From the NCBI GenBank assembly GCA_963576735.1, contig OY755190.1:8797695-8861694 (forward strand): 64,000 nt of DNA, written 5' to 3'. The position numbers were made by a program, and so were the translations under genes. The notes beneath the pieces are model-generated. The model saw only the letters and a list, made by a program, of their open reading frames with translations, was not told the DNA's origin and ran no database searches. This document shows, in pieces, positions 25,001 through 37,199 of this stretch (position 1 is the first letter of the stretch; each line of letters starts with the position of its first letter). Source of the DNA: Bedellia somnulentella (taxonomy: Eukaryota > Arthropoda > Insecta > Lepidoptera > Bedelliidae).

Positions 25001-25327
25001 AGAATTAAGTAAGAGTCGAAAAGGAGCACAAATTCTTCCACAAGAGCAATTCGATGCGGCTAGCATCTCGAAGAATAAGGAATGATTACCTTCTGTTGGC
25101 AAATATTTGGGGTCCCTACCCCTGTGTCCCCTATGCAACGTGGAAAAACTAAATGGAGCGTTTCAGATGCGACGCGACAGGAGTCAAGATGCCCGACTAT
25201 GATGCGCGGGGGAGGTACAACATTTAAATTTAGATACCACATATAATATGCATTCCAAATTAACAGTTTTTTTCAAAATAAGGAATTGAGTAACAAGCCT
25301 GGCTTCTTGTATGATACTTGCAATGAA
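22097..25327. other. Intergenic, no gene recognised
   Basis: AT-rich, with a perfect ttgcgcatgcgcaa (23193-23206), small GC-richer patches at 24070-24120 and 24780-24850, and a possible unidentified repeat at 25080-25230. Short open frames show no family resemblance. Confidence 0.4.
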
Positions 25328-25396
25328 TACATACATACATATACTCAAGGCCATAAATCAAGGCAAAAAGGGGTAGCTAGAGCTTCAGAGCTGAAA
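25328..25396 (-). mobile_element. SINE-A 3'-end fragment
   Basis: Only the last ~70 bp of the element remain (acatacatacatatactcaa, then ggggtagctagagcttcaga). Confidence 0.6.
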
Positions 25397-25899
25397 CTGA
25401 CATGTAATGTAAATGACTAAATCAGTATTTACAACTAATTTCCCAAAGAACTAACTAAGTTTATTTACTTACATTTGAAACCGTATTGCTACTAAAGTAG
25501 AAATTATACAAGGAACAGGATAGCAGAAAGCAAGTGTAAGAATTCTCCAATAACTCTAGAAATTATTATTGACTGTAATAGGGAAGAATTTCTGGTTAAC
25601 ATTCTTTCCCTCCAGTATAAATATCTTGAAAAGCCTTTCACACTTGTGATAGAACTCTATTCACGTAGAGTCCTAACATCCTTACTTTACTTATATCTTG
25701 TTTTCACACTGCCACAAAGTTTCCTATCCGACATCTCGCTCACTCTCGATGATGTAAGAATTAATTATATATCATTATGAATCAGCTGCATATTCATAAA
25801 GTCGTTAAGGCACGAAAACTGTGTTATCATTTAATACTAAGTGTACTAGTGACTAACGTTTTATAGTCATTATTATATGGTTTTATGATGTGATATTTA

Positions 25900-26190
25900 A
25901 ATAGAGAGTGTGCTCAAAAAGACAGGCGTCCGAAGTATGAAGAATAAAAGAGCATTTATGAAAAGATTGATGAATGATGAATGTAACAGAAGCAAGAGAT
26001 TTGCCTGGATCGTACCAAGTGGCGATCTATAGTCTCTGCCTACCTCAATGGAAACAATGGGGGTGAGTATAAGTAAGTATGAAAAGATTGATGGATGTAA
26101 ACGACGCTAGGGAGGTTTGCCAGGATCGTACAAAGTGGCTATCGATAGTCTCTGCCTACCCGAATGGGAACAAATGGTGTGAGTGTATGT
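25900..26190 (+). mobile_element. RTE LINE 3'-end fragment, internally duplicated
   Basis: Two successive copies of the last ~115 bp occur (ending gggtgagtataagtaagtat at about 26077 and ggtgtgagtgtatgtatg at 26190). The second tail is the landing site of the fold-back element. Confidence 0.75.
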
Positions 26191-26800
26191 ATGTCGTGGC
26201 CATATCGTAGATTTGATCACATCGTGAAATGATCAATCATTTCATGAAATGGTCACATTTCATGATGTGGCCAACGTCATTTGACCAGATCATAAAATCG
26301 TCAACGTTTCACGATTTTGTCATCCACGCTTGGCCATATCGTAGAAATAGAGTAACCTGTGAAATGCGATCCAAACTCTACGGTTTATTAACATATTGCT
26401 CAGTTTTTTCGTAAAATGCAAAGTATTTGAGAACCGTTTCGTCAAAAAATCTTTTGTTATCACTTTGTTCCTCGCTTAATAGCAAATTATTAACTTTTTT
26501 ACTGCGAGAAATAACACTTTTGACAGCGACCGCCATCTTCACACATAAACAAAGCGTTTTCAGCGCCTCTACCGGTAATTAATGTAACTACTTTACGATA
26601 TGACCAAATAATCTTAACCATTTCATGAAGAGGCCGCGCGTTTAGTTGGCCATATCGAGAAACGATTTCTTATCATTGATCTGCCCAAACCACATCACGA
26701 TGTGGCCAATAAACAGTTGAACATTTCATGAAATACGACCATTTCATGAAATGATCGATCATTTCACGATGTGTTCAAATTTACGATATGGCCACGACAT
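26191..26800. mobile_element. 610-bp fold-back type DNA element
   Basis: The termini are inverted (atgtcgtggccatatcgta at 26191; gatatggccacgacat ending 26800) and the inverted similarity continues about 90 bp inward. Subterminal DNA repeats the motifs tttcatgaaat, cacgatgtg and tggccatatcg many times in both orientations. There is no coding capacity. It has inserted in the (TATG)n tail of an RTE fragment. Confidence 0.75.
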
Positions 26801-27940
26801 ATACATAGAATAAGAGCTTGCAATAAGATATGAGAAAAATGCATAATCTATTCTATATGTTTTCGCATAAAAATTTAGTGTGCATGTGCATTTGAGAACT
26901 TTAGAGATTTTGGAATATTTTGTATTAAAAATAATATAAGTATATCAGTTATTTGTTATAATAAACCACCCTTTATTTCTACTCTTATATTTTGATTTGT
27001 GACTACGGAATCCTAAGAAGGAAAACAGCAACAATCACCTTTGCTTGACCTTATTGCGTTCCAATAGCAGCCATTTTCGAATGAATCTGTTTCAACGCAA
27101 TTTGCGTACAATTATATACCTACCATCTTGTTTACTTCCATCTAGACATGTATTAACTGGGGGACTGAATACGGTTTTTTCTTAGTTGACTTAGATTCAC
27201 AATTTCAACGTATATGATATGAAACGTATAAGAAATGATTAAAAATTTGTTACTTGCATAAACCTGGGACCTGTGGGAGTCTGAACTAAAAATAAACATG
27301 ACAAATATTTTTGTTTCACTATTTATTTTTGCGAGTTATATTATTTACCTTATCGCGCAGTTACCGGGTGAAGTGTGTATCGAACGAAATTCTTTCGAAA
27401 TAAAGTTAAAGGCCGTTGAAAATCATCTTTTTACATGTTATAGAGATCTCTACCAAACGTTTACATCAATCTTATACTATTTGTATTGATATCCATGAAT
27501 AACATCAGATAAGACTTAACTATAATAACAAAAACGGGTACTTATAACATTGAATGGAAAATATCTTGAATGTTTCCTACGATGTTTCTAGTACAGCGTA
27601 GAGTAGAGTATGTAGTATGCAAGATAAAGTTCTTAGCAACCGATTATGAACTAGGGCATGTAATATCGGATGATTTTCGATACCGGAACTGAGTTACGAT
27701 ACTACTGGTTTGATTCCGGAATTCCGGAACTGGTTCCGGAATTAGAAAAAAGTGTAGTAAATTATAAAAATTAATAAAAAGGCATTAAAATGATTTGTCA
27801 AAGAAATCCTTATTATAAAAATTAATAAATAAAAAATACTAGTTTTTCTAAGAATATTTACTAAGAAAAAACAAAAATATACAACTTTTCAATAATATAA
27901 ATTGTTTGAATGTTTTTCATGTAGAAAACCTCATGAGATT

Positions 27941-28136
27941 ATTACTAATAAATAAAGGATTTCACACAGGCGGGAATCGAACCCGCGACCTCGGGTATAT
28001 GCCCCCGTTGCTCTGCCAATTGAGCTACCGTGTCAATGGCTTCTATCCTTTGTTTCTTTGACATTTTTAAGTAGTGTTTGCATTCCCTACCTTCAGGGGG
28101 GCGTATACTCTTTTCTTCCCTTTATTTATTAGTAAT
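27941..28136 (-). mobile_element. tRNA-like sequence between 17-bp inverted repeats
   Basis: 27962-28034 (minus) folds largely like a tRNA: 6 of 7 acceptor pairs, a D arm GCTC/GAGC, and a perfect T arm GCGGG-TTCGATT-CCCGC. The anticodon stem pairs only with an 8-nt loop and position 33 is not T, so it is not a working tRNA. It is bracketed by exact inverted repeats attactaataaataaag (27941-27957, 28120-28136), with a 13-bp direct repeat taatataaattgt outside (27893-27905, 28133-28145). Confidence 0.6.
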
Positions 28137-28733
28137 ATAAATTGTAGCAAAATCAACGAGTGTTAGCTATTAGCCGTTGCAATGAAGCTTACTAAATATC
28201 TATCTAATAAAATTATTTTGAATATAAGATTCGACAACTCATAAGGAACAAGTTCTCCTCTTCTGTCTCAGCTCATGAAAATAGGTTTAAACTTTAAGGT
28301 GACGCTAGCCGAGAGGGCAAACTCCATTGACTAAGTGGTTTCTCCATACAAAAATGGTTTTGCGCAAATAGTGGTTGAGAAAAAGTATTCATATGAATGT
28401 ATTGCTGTTTCTTTTATTGAAATCTGCACTTAATTATTTGTGTTCACATTGTAACGTTCTTGTCAGTCATAATTTAACGTCTAAAATTATTATGAGAATC
28501 AGGGACATGTTGGCGGCTTATAAGTAATAAATTAAACAGCAAATGTTTTCCAATAGAAACCTAGATATTCTTTAAATTATGTTATACTTATTTGAATTTT
28601 AAAGCTCCATCTATACCTCAGAGAGTTAGCACTGTTCTACGTTTGTATGAACAAGAGGTATGGCTGAACTTTAAATCAAATTAAACTAGAAAGAAATATA
28701 AACTAGGTACGGTTAATTTCGCAAGAGAGTACA

Positions 28734-28933
28734 NNNNNNNNNNNNNNNNNNNNNNNNNNNNNNNNNNNNNNNNNNNNNNNNNNNNNNNNNNNNNNNNNNN
28801 NNNNNNNNNNNNNNNNNNNNNNNNNNNNNNNNNNNNNNNNNNNNNNNNNNNNNNNNNNNNNNNNNNNNNNNNNNNNNNNNNNNNNNNNNNNNNNNNNNNN
28901 NNNNNNNNNNNNNNNNNNNNNNNNNNNNNNNNN
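28734..28933. other. Assembly gap
   Basis: Exactly 200 N; the round number implies a placeholder of unknown true length. GC-rich cccccgccccgccgagg follows directly, so a GC-rich or repetitive stretch may be missing. Confidence 0.99.
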
Positions 28934-29473
28934 CCCCCGCCCCGCCGAGGAAACGCACATGGACTCCGCTTTGTTTATCTCGTACTTTCTGAAGTAATTA
29001 CGAACCCATTACCGCGCTCCCAGCAATATTGATGTAATTGTTATGTGAAAGAAAAGTTGCAGCGATGTTTCTTATTGGGTTTGCATGGCAAACTTATAAA
29101 TGTGGATTAGTTACTGAAATGAAAAAAGTGGTGTTGTTTCGCTGGTTCGTGAATAATTCACTTCATATGCATTATACCGTGACATCATCCTGTTTACAGT
29201 TAAATAACTTTTTTAGAGCACCTCTTAATTTGTAACTAAAGTGCAGCAACTTTGTGGGTTCCTTAGCTATAAATGTTTAGTTCAAAACTCAATAAAAACA
29301 AATGAAACAGTGCACACATTCGGGATCTCCTAAATTGAGTTTAATTTTCATGAAGGGAATTTGATGAAAGCTCTCCGTTTAGATTAATTATTTTATTTCT
29401 TCCATATTTAGATTATTATTCATTCATTATAATCATTTATTTAAATATAATTTAAAATAAACACTTATATAAA

Positions 29474-29690
29474 CATACATATACTCACGGCTATAAATCC
29501 CTAGAAGGGGTAGCCAGAGCTAAGGAATTAGAAATGCCTCCGCCCCTTTTGGAAGTTGCATGGGGAAAAGATGGTAAAATAAAGGTTGTTGGTGATGGAT
29601 CTCCAACCGCATCGCCCATGTCATTCGCCTCTTACGTACACCCACCGGAAGAAATGGGGTAGTGCTATTCTAAGCCGACACTACACAGCA
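29474..29690 (-). mobile_element. SINE-A copy with 11-bp target-site duplication
   Basis: Flanked by acttatataaa (29463-29473 and 29691-29701). About 30 bp are deleted internally after the gcatcgccca motif. Confidence 0.85.
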
Positions 29691-29729
29691 ACTTATATAA
29701 AGGCAAGATTAAATCGTTGATTCATTTGT

Positions 29730-29954
29730 ACATACGTTTTACTCACGTTAATAAATCTCGGGAAGCGGTAGCCAGAGCTTCGGAATTAGAAATTGCTTAG
29801 CCATTTTTGGAAGTTGTTATGAGAAAAAAATGTAAATAAAGGTCTCCAGCCGCATCGCCCAACAGTCACTTAAAAAGACCTTTATTTGCCTCTTAAGTAC
29901 ACCCACGGGAATAAGTAGGGTAGGTAGTGCTATTCTAAGCCGACACTACACAGC
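29730..29954 (-). mobile_element. SINE-A copy, diverged
   Basis: A second copy in the same orientation, 39 bp from the previous one, with more substitutions and small deletions (ctcacgttaataaatctcgg to cactacacagc). It is older than its neighbour. Confidence 0.75.
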
Positions 29955-30284
29955 AAAATGATTAAGCCAATTGTAATTGTGTTTTTTGTAATCCGGACGA
30001 GGTGGAGTTTTATTTCCGAGAGTAATTTCTAATATTTCTATATTGTTTTAGGTTCAGGTTCTCCTAATCCTGTGGTTAGAATCTCACGTCCTTGTTGCAA
30101 GTCGACTTATCGTTGAGTGATCGGAACTAACGATAATCACAAATATAAATAGCTAACTTATCTTTCTAGCTTTTAGAAAATACGTACCTTTTATATAAAA
30201 TATTAATAATATTCAAAGTAAAGTGCATTGGAGACAAAAACAATTGATGATGAGATGACACGTCAGTGATATAAAAAATAAAAT

Positions 30285-30442
30285 GCAAACTCTTAGTTCT
30301 ACTATTAATAGGAACACAAGAGCATGTGTAAAAAGGTTGACGAATGTAGACGAAGCTCGAGAGGTCTGCCAGGATCAAACAAAGGGGCGATCGATAAGCT
30401 CTGCCTACCCTAATGGATACTTACGGCATGAGTATATGTTTT
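30285..30442 (+). mobile_element. RTE LINE 3'-end fragment
   Basis: Codons for RACVKRLTNVDEAREVCQDQ and SAYPNG, ending gcatgagtatatg. Confidence 0.75.
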
Positions 30443-30672
30443 ATGTAAGTTCTACCAACAATTACAAATTACAACAAAATTCATAAAAGAAATGTAGTAA
30501 AAAGACCGAAATCTTAAAAATCATACTTATTATGATACCAATTTCGTGTGTTGGCCACAGGTAATAAGTAAATCCCTTAAAATGAGAAAACAAGCAAATA
30601 TTTTCATATTCATTTTGTCATTTGTTTTAATAAAACAGTTTATTTTAATTCATTTTATTTTTTGTTTTTACA

Positions 30673-31175
30673 GACATATTATACACAGATCAAGTTAGCC
30701 CCAAACTAAGTAAGACTTGTATTATGGGATTCTAACTCAACGTTATATTTAATATTATATAATACATACATACATACATATACTCACGGCTATAAATCCC
30801 AAGAAAGGGGTAGCCAGAGCTAAGGAATTAGAAATTCCTCAGCCACTTTTGGAAGGTGCATGGGGAATAGATGGTGAAATAAAGGTTTTTGGTGATGGGT
30901 CTCCAACCGCATCGCCCAAAAATCCCTTAAAAGCCCCAATACCGTTAGTCGCCTCTTACGTACACCCACCGGAAGAAATGGGGTAGTGCTATTCTAAGCC
31001 GACACTACACAGCAATAATATAATATTAATAATATATATATAATACACATATAATTAAAACCCAAGACTAAGAAACAAACATTTATGCTCATCACACAAA
31101 CCCTCAGCGGGAATCGAACCCGCAACCTCCGGACAGAGAAGCTAGTCACCTACCCACTCGACCACGACTGTCGTC
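30673..31175 (-). mobile_element. tRNA-derived SINE, interrupted by SINE-A
   Basis: The tRNA-like head on the minus strand (31100-31175) has an A box (TGGTCGAGTGG) and B box (GGTTCGATTCC). The body continues to about 30673 (cagacatattatacacagat). The second copy at 42616-42848 lacks the SINE-A insert. Confidence 0.8.
30765..31013 (-). mobile_element. SINE-A copy nested in a tRNA-derived SINE
   Basis: Full length. It splits the tRNA-derived SINE that occupies 30673-31175, as shown by the uninterrupted second copy of that SINE at 42616-42848. Confidence 0.85.
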
Positions 31176-31232
31176 ATGTTGAAAAAGTATTAAATACGAG
31201 GTTGTTAATAATGATTATTCTAGCCTAACACA

Positions 31233-31401
31233 ACAATCATCATCATATACTCACGCCATTAATTCCCATTGGGGTAGGCAGAGACTATCGATCGCCACTT
31301 CGTACGATCCTGACAAACCTCTCTAGCTTCGTTTACATCCATCAATCTTTTCATACATGCTCTTTTATTCTTCATACTTCGGACGCCAGCCTTTTTAACC
31401 A
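31233..31401 (-). mobile_element. RTE LINE 3'-end fragment
   Basis: Reverse copy: catatactcacgccattaa through the NEAREVCQD-coding part to the aggctggcgtccgaag-type start. Confidence 0.75.
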
Positions 31402-31536
31402 GCCTAACACAACAAAACTTTCCAATGGGAAACTAAACAATCTAATGGCAGCTTAGGCTTTCCTGTGTACAATATTGTGTACGTGTATAAACAATTAGTT
31501 AAAACACGTCAAACATGATTCACAGAACCTTTTAAA

Positions 31537-31733
31537 TACATACATATAATCACGGCTATAAATCCTCAGAAGGGGTAGCCACAGCTTCGTAATAAAAAAT
31601 CCTTCCTTACTTGAAAGTTAAGTCGGGAAAAGATTGTAAAGTAAAGAAACCGCATTGCCCAAACATCACTCAAAAAGCCCCAATTCCCTTAGCCAGAAAT
31701 GGAGTAGTGCTATTTTAAGCTGACACTACAAGC
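31537..31733 (-). mobile_element. SINE-A copy, internally deleted
   Basis: Both ends are recognisable (acatacatataatcacggc, gacactacaagc) with about 50 bp missing inside. Similar cttttaa flanks suggest a decayed target-site duplication. Confidence 0.7.
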
Positions 31734-31892
31734 AATCTTTTAATATTAATCAATTATGTTGGGTCATAATATGTACCGCATTTTAACAAATGTTACAATA
31801 TTTACTTAATAATAAACTTCAAACATATGCCTAGAAAAAAATCTTTTATATCTCGGTTTGCGTCTGCGAACCGCTTTTGATTAGAATCAGGA

Positions 31893-31998
31893 GGCCTAGC
31901 ACGAGCGTTATTATATCGTCACTCCGTCTCGGTTAGAATGAGATAAAAATATACGATACTATGTAAGTGCAAAAGAGATGTCGTTTTTACTTTTACTT
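31893..31998. mobile_element. ~110-bp MITE copy
   Basis: Same family: ctagcacgagcg, cggttagaatgagata, atacgatactatgtaagtgc. Confidence 0.5.
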
Positions 31999-32012
31999 TA
32001 AATAAATGGAGA

Positions 32013-32261
32013 ATATATAGAGCCAATGTGGAAGGTAATGTTAGTAGAGGACGACCTCGGAGGACACATTTAGATCAAATAGAAAATGTGCTCAAAAAGG
32101 CAGGTGTCCGAAGTACGAAGAATAAAAGAGCATGTATGAAAAGATTGATGGATGTGAATGAAGCTAGAGAGGTTTGCCAGGATCGTACAAAGTGGCGATC
32201 GATAGTCTCTGCCTACCCCAATGGGAACTAACGGCGTGAGAATATGTATGTATGTATGTAA
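32013..32261 (+). mobile_element. RTE LINE 3'-end fragment, best-preserved C terminus
   Basis: The longest open C-terminal frame of the family here (EGNVSRGRPRRTHLDQIENV, then KRACMKRLMDVNEAREVCQD, then SAYPNGN), ending gcgtgagaatatgtatgtatg. Confidence 0.8.
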
Positions 32262-32734
32262 ATGGAGTGTATTATTAGAGTGACTATTTAAAAAAACAAT
32301 TTTGATTTTATTTAAGGGTTTGCATTAGTCTTTAATTTAAAATCTTTGTTTGAATATTATAAATGGGACTACATGCACTAGTCTAGTACACGTTAAAAAA
32401 TATGACCTACTAATATTTAATGAAAACTTATCATCGAAGAACAAAGAAATCATTATTTTTTCGAGAAGTTTGCAATATTTATATTATTTAAGGGTTTGCA
32501 AATCAGCCAAATTTATTTTTTCTTTTGTATATTATAATTATAATTAAACTAGAATCATTCTCCTTTACTCAAGCCAATCAAGAAGGACAGTAACACATAT
32601 CATTATCAGAGCCCCTCAACACTAATTAGTGTCTGTCCACAACATAGCCTCAACAAACTGAGTCTCTAACCGTAGGTGACATAATTTCCTCGTATCATAC
32701 TCACGTATTCAAATATGATAGCATTATTCTAAGC

Positions 32735-32983
32735 TGCATTATTGCTGTGTAGTGTCGGCTTAGAATAACACTACCCTATTTCTGCCGGTGGGTGTACGTA
32801 AGAGGCGACTAACGGTGGCTTTTAAGGGATTTCTGGGCGATGCGGTTGGAGACCCATCACCAACAACCTTTATTTTGCCACCTTTTCCCCACTCAACTTT
32901 CCAAAAGTGGCTGAGGAACTTCTAGTTCCTTAGCTCTGGCTACCCCTTCCGGGGATTTATAGCCGTGAGTATATGTATGTATG
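32735..32983 (+). mobile_element. SINE-A copy with 10-bp target-site duplication
   Basis: Flanked by tattctaagc (32725-32734 and 32984-32993). The element-strand 5' end carries ten extra bases before ctgtgtagtgtc. Confidence 0.8.
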
Positions 32984-33246
32984 TATTCTAAGCAGACACT
33001 AGCCTAAAATATTTTACAACTAAATCCCGGAATGCGACTACCACTAGTTTAAGCCGGTTTAACTAGAGTAGGGTTTGAACAATCAATTTAATTTTAGGAT
33101 TAGCTGCTTAAGCTAGATGTAATCCCGCACCTGCCATTTAGCGGTTACATGTTATCCTAGTAGAACTGCCCAAACACTGGAACCTAATTTATATAAGAAA
33201 ACCAAAATAATGGTTTTTCAATGTTATATCATCCAACATTCAAACA

Positions 33247-33440
33247 TAAACATAACATAACATAAACGTTCACGCCGAATATCCCCGAAGGGGTTGGCAG
33301 AGGTACTAATACTTCTGAACATCACGTGACTTTGTCACCTGGTGTTCAGAGTACCCACGTTTTGCATGGACAGTGTACTCACGTGATAGGGGGCAGGCCT
33401 GTCGCCGTTTTGTACGAATACACTGTCACATGACTAACAT
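33247..33440 (-). repeat. Repeat C, near-complete copy
   Basis: A ~190-bp family containing gtactaatacttctgaaca, cacgtgactttgtcacctgg and gtgtactcacgtgata. Read on the minus strand it ends cggcgtgaacgtttatgtta, close to the RTE and SINE-A 3' tails. Related copies: 8166-8235, 13978-14030, 42540-42985 (split), 55368-55425, 57068-57245. Confidence 0.65.
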
Positions 33441-33540
33441 TCAAACAATCGTGAATTAATTTTGAACATCTACAGTACTTTTTCCTCGGCTTAGGCTATT
33501 ATGAACACCGTTTACATTATACTTCCTGCACTACACAAAA

Positions 33541-33704
33541 ACAAAAAGGCAGGTGTCCGAAGTATGAAGAATAAAAGAGCACGTATGAAAGATTGATGGA
33601 TGTGAACGAAGCTAGAGAGGTTTGCCAGGATCGTACAAAGTGACGATTTATAGTCTCTGCCTATCCGAATGGGAACTAAAGGCGTGAGTATATGTATGTA
33701 TGTA
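33541..33704 (+). mobile_element. RTE LINE 3'-end fragment
   Basis: From aaaggcaggtgtccgaagt to ggcgtgagtatatgtatg. Confidence 0.75.
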
Positions 33705-33724
33705 TTAAATATCTTACACACTAT

Positions 33725-36700
33725 AGATAAAATGTTACTTTCATTGATGGTGATAGAATTCTAGACATAGTCGATATAACATGCCAGATAAGCGAATCGA
33801 AGCACATCGAAGTAAGGAAACCAAGATGAATGTGAAAGTAAAAACCACACCATGTTTAAACATAAATTATGAATGACAGTAAGAGAGAATTGGAAAATTA
33901 CAACAAGAATTTGGATAGGAAGTGGAAGGAAAATAGTTTCATGATGTAAAACACAAATGATTCTAGACTGAGCTGTAACCCAAGGACATTTGCTTGAAGC
34001 TCTTGTAAAAAAAAGAAATTAATCATCGAAAACAGATTTATTTTGATTAAAACATTTCATACAGACCAATACATTTGCAATTTTTAATATTTATTGCTTG
34101 AATAATCATGAAACGCAATAAAATATACATAAACTTGTATTGCATTCAACGAATATTGATGAAACCAATTTTTGGACAACAACGTTTTATGAAAGTATAT
34201 CACATTTTCATCACAAATTGATCTTTTCACATTTCAGCAATAACAACCATGCTTACAATGCAACTAACAAACATTGCCATATTTTCTATACAAAAACTTC
34301 TAACCTCAAATTATATGCTACATTGTAATTGTACGCTCGTCTTTTTAATGTGTACACTTTTCGGAATTTTCATAATGCCTTATGCAAAGAAACTTTTATA
34401 GAACTTATTTTTGACAATGGATAGAACCAGAATAAGACACATACTAATTTCGCAGTAGGTAAATCAGGGTGAAATATGAAACGCATTATAATCACAATAT
34501 TTTGTCAGATTTCTTGACCAGCAACATGGAGTAAACCAGCAAGGTCTTTCTTGACTTTGACATTTTTGACAGCTTACAGATGATATCTGTATCCATATAA
34601 GATAACATGATGAAACTAATACACAGATGAGACAACGTAATTAAATTAAAACGTTGAGCTATGATCATATGAAAAACACTCAACATTTGATTCTAATAGA
34701 AACATAATTTTCTTCATACTATCGTTTGATAGAGAGGACACGTCAACACTTCGTCCCAAAATTTAGCTACCTAATTATGCCAAAGTAGCTTTAAATTTCG
34801 TACCTAATTAGTTTTAAATCCACTGTAAATATTGAAAGAAACTGCACGATTTGACAGTCAAAGAAAACATATTTAAATCCATAAGCAAATGATAAATAAG
34901 GGATCGACTAGGCACTAAGCAACTTAATTTCTAATAATTTCAGTTTGACTTTGTATATTTTGGTACCATTGTTAAAACTTCACATGCTTCATCAACAAAT
35001 TCGGTTGTACACCTAATGTTCAAAATACAATATTTTTGTAATGTACTATAATATTACTCCTATTTAAAGAATAAAATGTAAAATTACTTAAAATATCTGA
35101 ATAAATAACAGAAAGTTTCTAAAGCCGTACAAAAAAATGAAATCAAAGGTCACATGCAATTTTTGTGAAAAAAGGTTTAAAATGTATCACTAAAAATGAT
35201 AATAAATATAGCAGGATTCAATAACATTTTAAAATAAATAAATTAAGCGAATACCAAAGTACGTCTGATGATTAAAATATGATTAATTCTATTTATATAT
35301 ATTAACCAAAATAAGAACTAAAATGAGTGTTAAGAAAACTAATGCCGATTTCTAAAGTAATCATATTTACATAATTAATTTAACTGTTTTATTTAAATAA
35401 ATGAAATAAGCGTTTGTTAATCTTACTGAATATATATCACATTCAATAAGACTGCTTTAGCTCAACTACCTTTACATTATATTTTACTCAGACATTATTT
35501 TTATTGCTTTACATTATTCATATTATTTCGTGAACAAACCCTAATAAAATTGCTGGTTTTGCGATAAAGTTTTTTTTTTATAAAGAGGTAAGGCCTAATA
35601 TTTTTCCGTATAACAAACACATAGCTACTTCAAATAAAACTAGGCACAAAATTTGTGTGGCCTATTGTAACATTTCTGAACACTTATGAACTAAATCTAT
35701 ATAAAATACACTAACATAAAATAGACACGCAATGTTTTCAATCAAACATTTTAACTTAAAAGAATTATATTTTTTGTACACTCAGCATGAATTATTGTTC
35801 TAATGATAAGTAAACGTACAAGTACGACCAAAACAATCATTTAATAAAAATGATATGGAAAAACTCTTGCAAGATATGATATAAAATTTGGTTTACTAAG
35901 GCGTAATATATTTCATACATTTCGTAAGGCTTACATATATTTCAAGTGCAAACGGGATGGGGTGGTACCTCGATAGAGAAATTATAAATGACGAAATAAG
36001 GCACAAACTGAGACATAATACCACATCTTTCTTCTTTAAGAGGTATCCCTTATTTTGGAATCATAAAAATTTAGAATGTTGGTATTAGCATGGTTGGTTA
36101 ACATCATTGACAGATGACCTAAATACTTCCGAACTAAAGGTCCATATCATTATATTTCCAAGCGTATTTAAATGTATATCAGGTTTTAATTACCTTACTT
36201 TAGTAACATATGGCGTTCTCTACTTTCACTAATCAATGGTTACAAAATTAAAAAAACACTATGATTCAACATTCGATTTCATAGTTATAAATATTGGATA
36301 ATATTGTGGGCAGTTATAACTTTTTGCGAATGCATTTTTTATAGAAATATTTAATGCACACGTTTTTAAGACTATACTAATATAATATTTTTATTAAAAT
36401 AAAATCATTACAACTAACTAGGGTGGCATAAGGCTAAGAAACTCACTCTGTTGAAATAGCTCTGTGAGTTCTAAGCTCAAGTCCCTCTACTGCTAAATCA
36501 CAATAATTCACATCCATCGAATAATTATTCGATAATCCTTGTGTTTTCTGCTTCCCTGGTATGCTGATCTCTGAAAAAATATATTGAATATTTGTACCGA
36601 GTGATAAATTTTGGTGCATCGTGGCACCGAGATTTTAATTATGGATTGTTACAAAGCCCAAAGTGTGTCGTTAATATACTTTACTTTTAACTACATAATC

Positions 36701-37195
36701 ATTTATTTCAAAATAAAAAGATTAATCTTTGTTTCATGAATGTCAAATTGTAACTTAATATTAAGTTAAAATATACTTCTACTTCGGATTCGGAAGGTGT
36801 ATTGTGAGAAAAACCCGAAAGAAACTCATAAACACACATCTTTTTTACGTCCGTTACAATTTTGGTGTTAGCCCGGAAATAACGTGCACAGAGGCCTAAT
36901 GACACCGAGCCATTTTATCATTAATTAATTTGTATGACAATAGGCTTTCAAACTAAGATTTCTTTTAGTACTGCTTTGAATTTGTTTCCGATAAATTTAA
37001 AATGTCCATGAATGCATGAAATACCCATACTTCTCCCCATACTTTTGACAGTCTGGTTTTTGGTATTGTAATGTTGTGGTTGTCTCCCAGATTTCGAATA
37101 TGTCTGTCACTCTTTTAAACAAAAGCTGCCTGATTGCATAATATTTTCACAAATATGATGACATGGCTATGTTATTATATGTATGATTTTAAACA
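33725..37195. other. Intergenic, no feature recognised
   Basis: Very AT-rich DNA with no repeat family, exon or RNA gene that I can support. Confidence 0.5.
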
Positions 37196-37199
37196 ATTC

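Noticed and set aside
25060..25242. Possible coding exon (VGHLDSCRVASETLHLVFPRC)
   Set aside because: No clean splice pair and no family match; more likely a repeat or non-coding sequence.
27962..28034. Functional tRNA gene
   Set aside because: The anticodon stem does not form with a 7-nt loop and the base before the anticodon is not T; it sits in a repeat-like unit.
31100..31175. Functional tRNA-Ser/Leu-like gene
   Set aside because: It belongs to a SINE present twice in the window, with a tRNA-unrelated body attached.
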